Source: a halophilic archaeon (GTDB taxonomy: Archaea; Halobacteriota; Halobacteria; Halobacteriales; Haladaptataceae). Taken from it: DNA of 64,000 nucleotides. The position numbers and the translations under genes were made by a program. The notes under the pieces were generated by a model. It ran no database searches and was not told the DNA's origin. It was given only the letters and a program-made list of their open reading frames with translations. Positions 62,353 through 64,000 of the stretch are shown one piece after another. The first letter of the stretch is position 1, and each line of letters begins with the position of its first letter. The DNA is taken from the NCBI GenBank assembly GCA_003298465.1, contig QNGA01000002.1:310001-374000 (forward strand), given 5' to 3'.

Positions 62353-63201
62353 TTAGACGCGGGTGCCCGACTCGAGAAGACCGTACCGCTCGAGGAAACG
62401 CCGGACGGCTGCAGTCGTGAATGTGACCTGTGTTTCCAAGTCAAGACCATCTCTCGTCGTCTCGAAGATAGCTGCAGGTGTTGCTAAATCGGCTCCTATT
62501 TTATCGATGAGCATGTCCCGCTTCCCGTCCGTCTTCTGATTGTACCCGGTGAACTGGTACCGGTCGGGGTAGTCGTCGACGATACTTCGATTGAGATACG
62601 CCTTGAGTGCGTTCGCTTGCGTCGCCGCATCACCTGCTGCGGTCGGGAATATGGCTTGGCCGACTCCAGTTCCTTCACTGTAGATTCCCTTAGAGCTGTG
62701 CAAATCCCAAAGGAAATCCGGCTGATGTTCAAGCACGACGTTCCAAATAGATCGAGCCAAGTCGGACTCGGGGCGCTCTCCAGCCGGAAAGTGACGGTTC
62801 AGGTTGCCGTCGAGGCCACCGTAACTGTCCTGCCGGATAGCAGGCCGGTTCGCTCGCGGGATAATTACGAGTTTCCCAGCGTCGATGTTCCAGTCGGTGA
62901 TAGCCTCACCGGCGGTGTATCCGGCCTCCTCGTTACCGTGTTGTCCACCGACGATCATCACTGTCGGCCCTGGTTTTGGAGCTTCTGTCACGTAGACAGT
63001 GGTTTCTTCCTTCGTACCTGGTCGGATAGGGTAGGTCACCGTTGCTTGCCGCGATACTCCTTGGGCCGCCGAGACGCTGGTAAAACCCAGTACGCTCGAA
63101 AGTGCCGTTGTAGTAAGGCGGAAACACGTGCGACGACTGACCGGGTAACTCGATACGTCCTCCTCGTTGTCTTCCTTCGTGCGCGACGTTTGTCCCAGCA
63201 T
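62353..63201 (-). CDS. Secreted succinylglutamate desuccinylase/aspartoacylase-family (M14-like) hydrolase
   Basis: A 282-residue protein. The N-terminus carries a twin-Arg signal (SRRTCFRLTTTALSSVLGF), so it is exported. The catalytic domain has the zinc motif MIVGGQHGNEEAGYTAG (His and Glu), a downstream zinc His in LWDLHSSKGI and a conserved Arg/Asn region (PRANRPAIRQ; GNLNRHF). The family removes acyl groups from amino acids, or acts as carboxypeptidase. Substrate unknown. ATG at 63201. Confidence 0.8.
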   Translation of the reverse strand: MLGQTSRTKEDNEEDVSSYPVSRRTCFRLTTTALSSVLGFTSVSAAQGVSRQATVTYPIRPGTKEETTVYVTEAPKPGPTVMIVGGQHGNEEAGYTAGEAITDWNIDAGKLVIIPRANRPAIRQDSYGGLDGNLNRHFPAGERPESDLARSIWNVVLEHQPDFLWDLHSSKGIYSEGTGVGQAIFPTAAGDAATQANALKAYLNRSIVDDYPDRYQFTGYNQKTDGKRDMLIDKIGADLATPAAIFETTRDGLDLETQVTFTTAAVRRFLERYGLLESGTRV

Positions 63202-63334
63202 CGTGAATTCAATGAGTCGAACAGCTACATCTATTAATGAGCGGTACTTAATCGTATTTTAAGATAGAGAAATATACAGCCTCTATTAGGTTTATGGCTG
63301 ATACGGTGCGGCGATCGCTGTGTAATGACTGCCC

Positions 63335-63780
63335 TCATCGAAGGAGGACTGATACCGGATTGTCCGACCGTCCGCTCACGCGGAATTCGACGCTTTCCGA
63401 GCGCTCGACTGCTAGCGAGACAAACCGGTCGGGGATGGCTCGCAACGTCAAACAGTTCCTCGTCAATCGAGACTGACTGTTAGTTCGATGCTCTGACCGG
63501 TGTCATAGCTGCGACTGTAATCGGTCGCTGATACTGTTTTGTGTCCCATGAGAGCCGTTTTCAGGAGCGAATCGAAACACATGGCGGTCGCATCCGGTCC
63601 CCTAGTCCCCACTACTCGCATCAATGCTGACAAGTGGACCCTCTGCTTGACCAATGTCGATGTAGAGTGGAAGATGAACGTAGCCGTACTGGCCGATTAC
63701 GATACAGGACCAGAAACCCAGAACTGGTGCGAGAAGCCGCCAAGATTCGATATCCCAATAGTGTTATAGTTTTACCATCT
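63335..63780 (-). pseudogene. Decayed coding sequence with stops and frame breaks
   Basis: Three minus-strand stretches look like pieces of real proteins in changing frames: SWRLLAPVLGFWSCIVIGQY with a TAG near 63620; MCFDSLLKTALMGHKTVSAT and TGQSIELTVSLD ending in TGA at 63463; and AIPDRFVSLAVERSESVEFR through DNPVSVLLR ending in TGA at 63335. The last piece is the most convincing. No start codon or continuous frame joins them. The sequence around is AT-richer than the main genome. Gene identity not recognised. Confidence 0.3.
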
Positions 63781-63827
63781 CATTGAGGAGGGAGCCGTAA
63801 ATACACTTGGGTGACACTCCACAAGCA

Positions 63828-64000
63828 CTATGGATCTATTTCGAAGGGAAACTCATTCAAACCCTCCTCGTTCGATGTTGGGAGTAGATATTGTTTCCAT
63901 TCCCGAGTATTGGGGTCGCCATAATCTCCAATATCAGGATGAGAGTCGATATCATCGTAGTCCTTTAACCGATCTCTGATGACCGAACGAGCCTGCTGGC
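63828..64000 (-). CDS. 3' end of a gene cut by the window end
   Basis: The minus strand is open from the window edge to the TAG at 63828-63830 and reads RDRLKDYDDIDSHPDIGDYG, then NTREWKQYLLPTSNEEGLNE and FPFEIDP. The composition is acidic and protein-like. About 57 residues of C-terminus are visible. No family recognised. Its codons are AT-richer than neighbouring genes, suggesting accessory DNA continuing beyond the window. Confidence 0.55.
   Translation of the reverse strand, partial: QQARSVIRDRLKDYDDIDSHPDIGDYGDPNTREWKQYLLPTSNEEGLNEFPFEIDP

Noticed and set aside
63294..63476. A 60-residue plus-strand protein
   Set aside because: The opposite strand in one frame gives a better protein-like C-terminus (VSLAVERSESVEFRVSG), so the plus frame is likely its shadow.
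1..64000. CRISPR arrays, rRNA and tRNA genes
   Set aside because: No regularly spaced direct repeats and no tRNA or rRNA signature were seen on either strand when reading through the window.

Overview
The window is from a haloarchaeon (class Halobacteria). Most of it is GC-rich, its proteins are rich in Asp and Glu, secreted proteins carry twin-arginine signals that often lead into a lipobox, many genes start 25-30 bases downstream of an AT-rich TATA-like box with no leader, and one regulator has the HTH-10 (bacterio-opsin activator) domain. No rRNA, tRNA or CRISPR array was found.

Layout. (1) 0.2-7.5 kb: a ZIP-like metal transporter, a Rossmann-domain protein overlapping an APC permease with UspA domains, an MFS permease, an HTH-10 regulator and a VapBC-type toxin-antitoxin pair. 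(2) 8.1-23.5 kb: a peptide-type ABC transporter (dppA-F order on the minus strand), divergent from two hydantoinase/oxoprolinase pairs (hyuAB twice), an M24 metallopeptidase and a cupin. Together these look like an uptake-and-ring-opening locus for cyclic amide or blocked peptide substrates; the substrate itself is inferred. (3) 23.6-34.5 kb: small membrane proteins, an Lrp-like regulator, a methyltransferase, a luciferase-like oxidoreductase, a VOC protein, a DUF1428 protein, an acetyltransferase and an NTF2-like protein, mixed with truncated genes. (4) 35.1-40.0 kb: a four-gene BMP-type (nucleoside-like) ABC importer. (5) 40.0-46.7 kb: an accessory stretch with an IS200/IS605-like end, a frameshifted lipoprotein, a PQQ-propeller protein, RNase H and short dispersed repeats. 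(6) 46.8-61.8 kb: a catabolic island with a complete branched-chain-type ABC importer (livKHMGF), an SDR, two MaoC-type hydratases, two acyl-CoA dehydrogenases, an Asp-nucleophile alpha/beta hydrolase, a hydroxyacyl-CoA dehydrogenase/enoyl-CoA hydratase fusion, an APH-like phosphotransferase and a regulator. (7) 61.9-64 kb: a small zinc-finger protein, a small membrane protein, an M14-like aspartoacylase-family protein, decayed sequence and a gene cut by the window edge.

Most notable: the APH-like phosphotransferase lies head to head with an ACAD10/11-like acyl-CoA dehydrogenase, the same pairing used for 4-hydroxyacyl-CoA breakdown in other organisms. The doubled hyuAB locus faces its own transporter. 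A family of about 82-90 bp repeats with imperfect terminal inverted repeats lies between 28 and 46 kb. An identical 59-base element follows two diverged paralogous genes. Two genes (dppB and a lipoprotein) are broken by one-base changes in homopolymer runs, which may be sequencing errors. Several gene scars mark past rearrangement, notably pieces of an acyl-CoA synthetase at both edges of the liv/SDR block.
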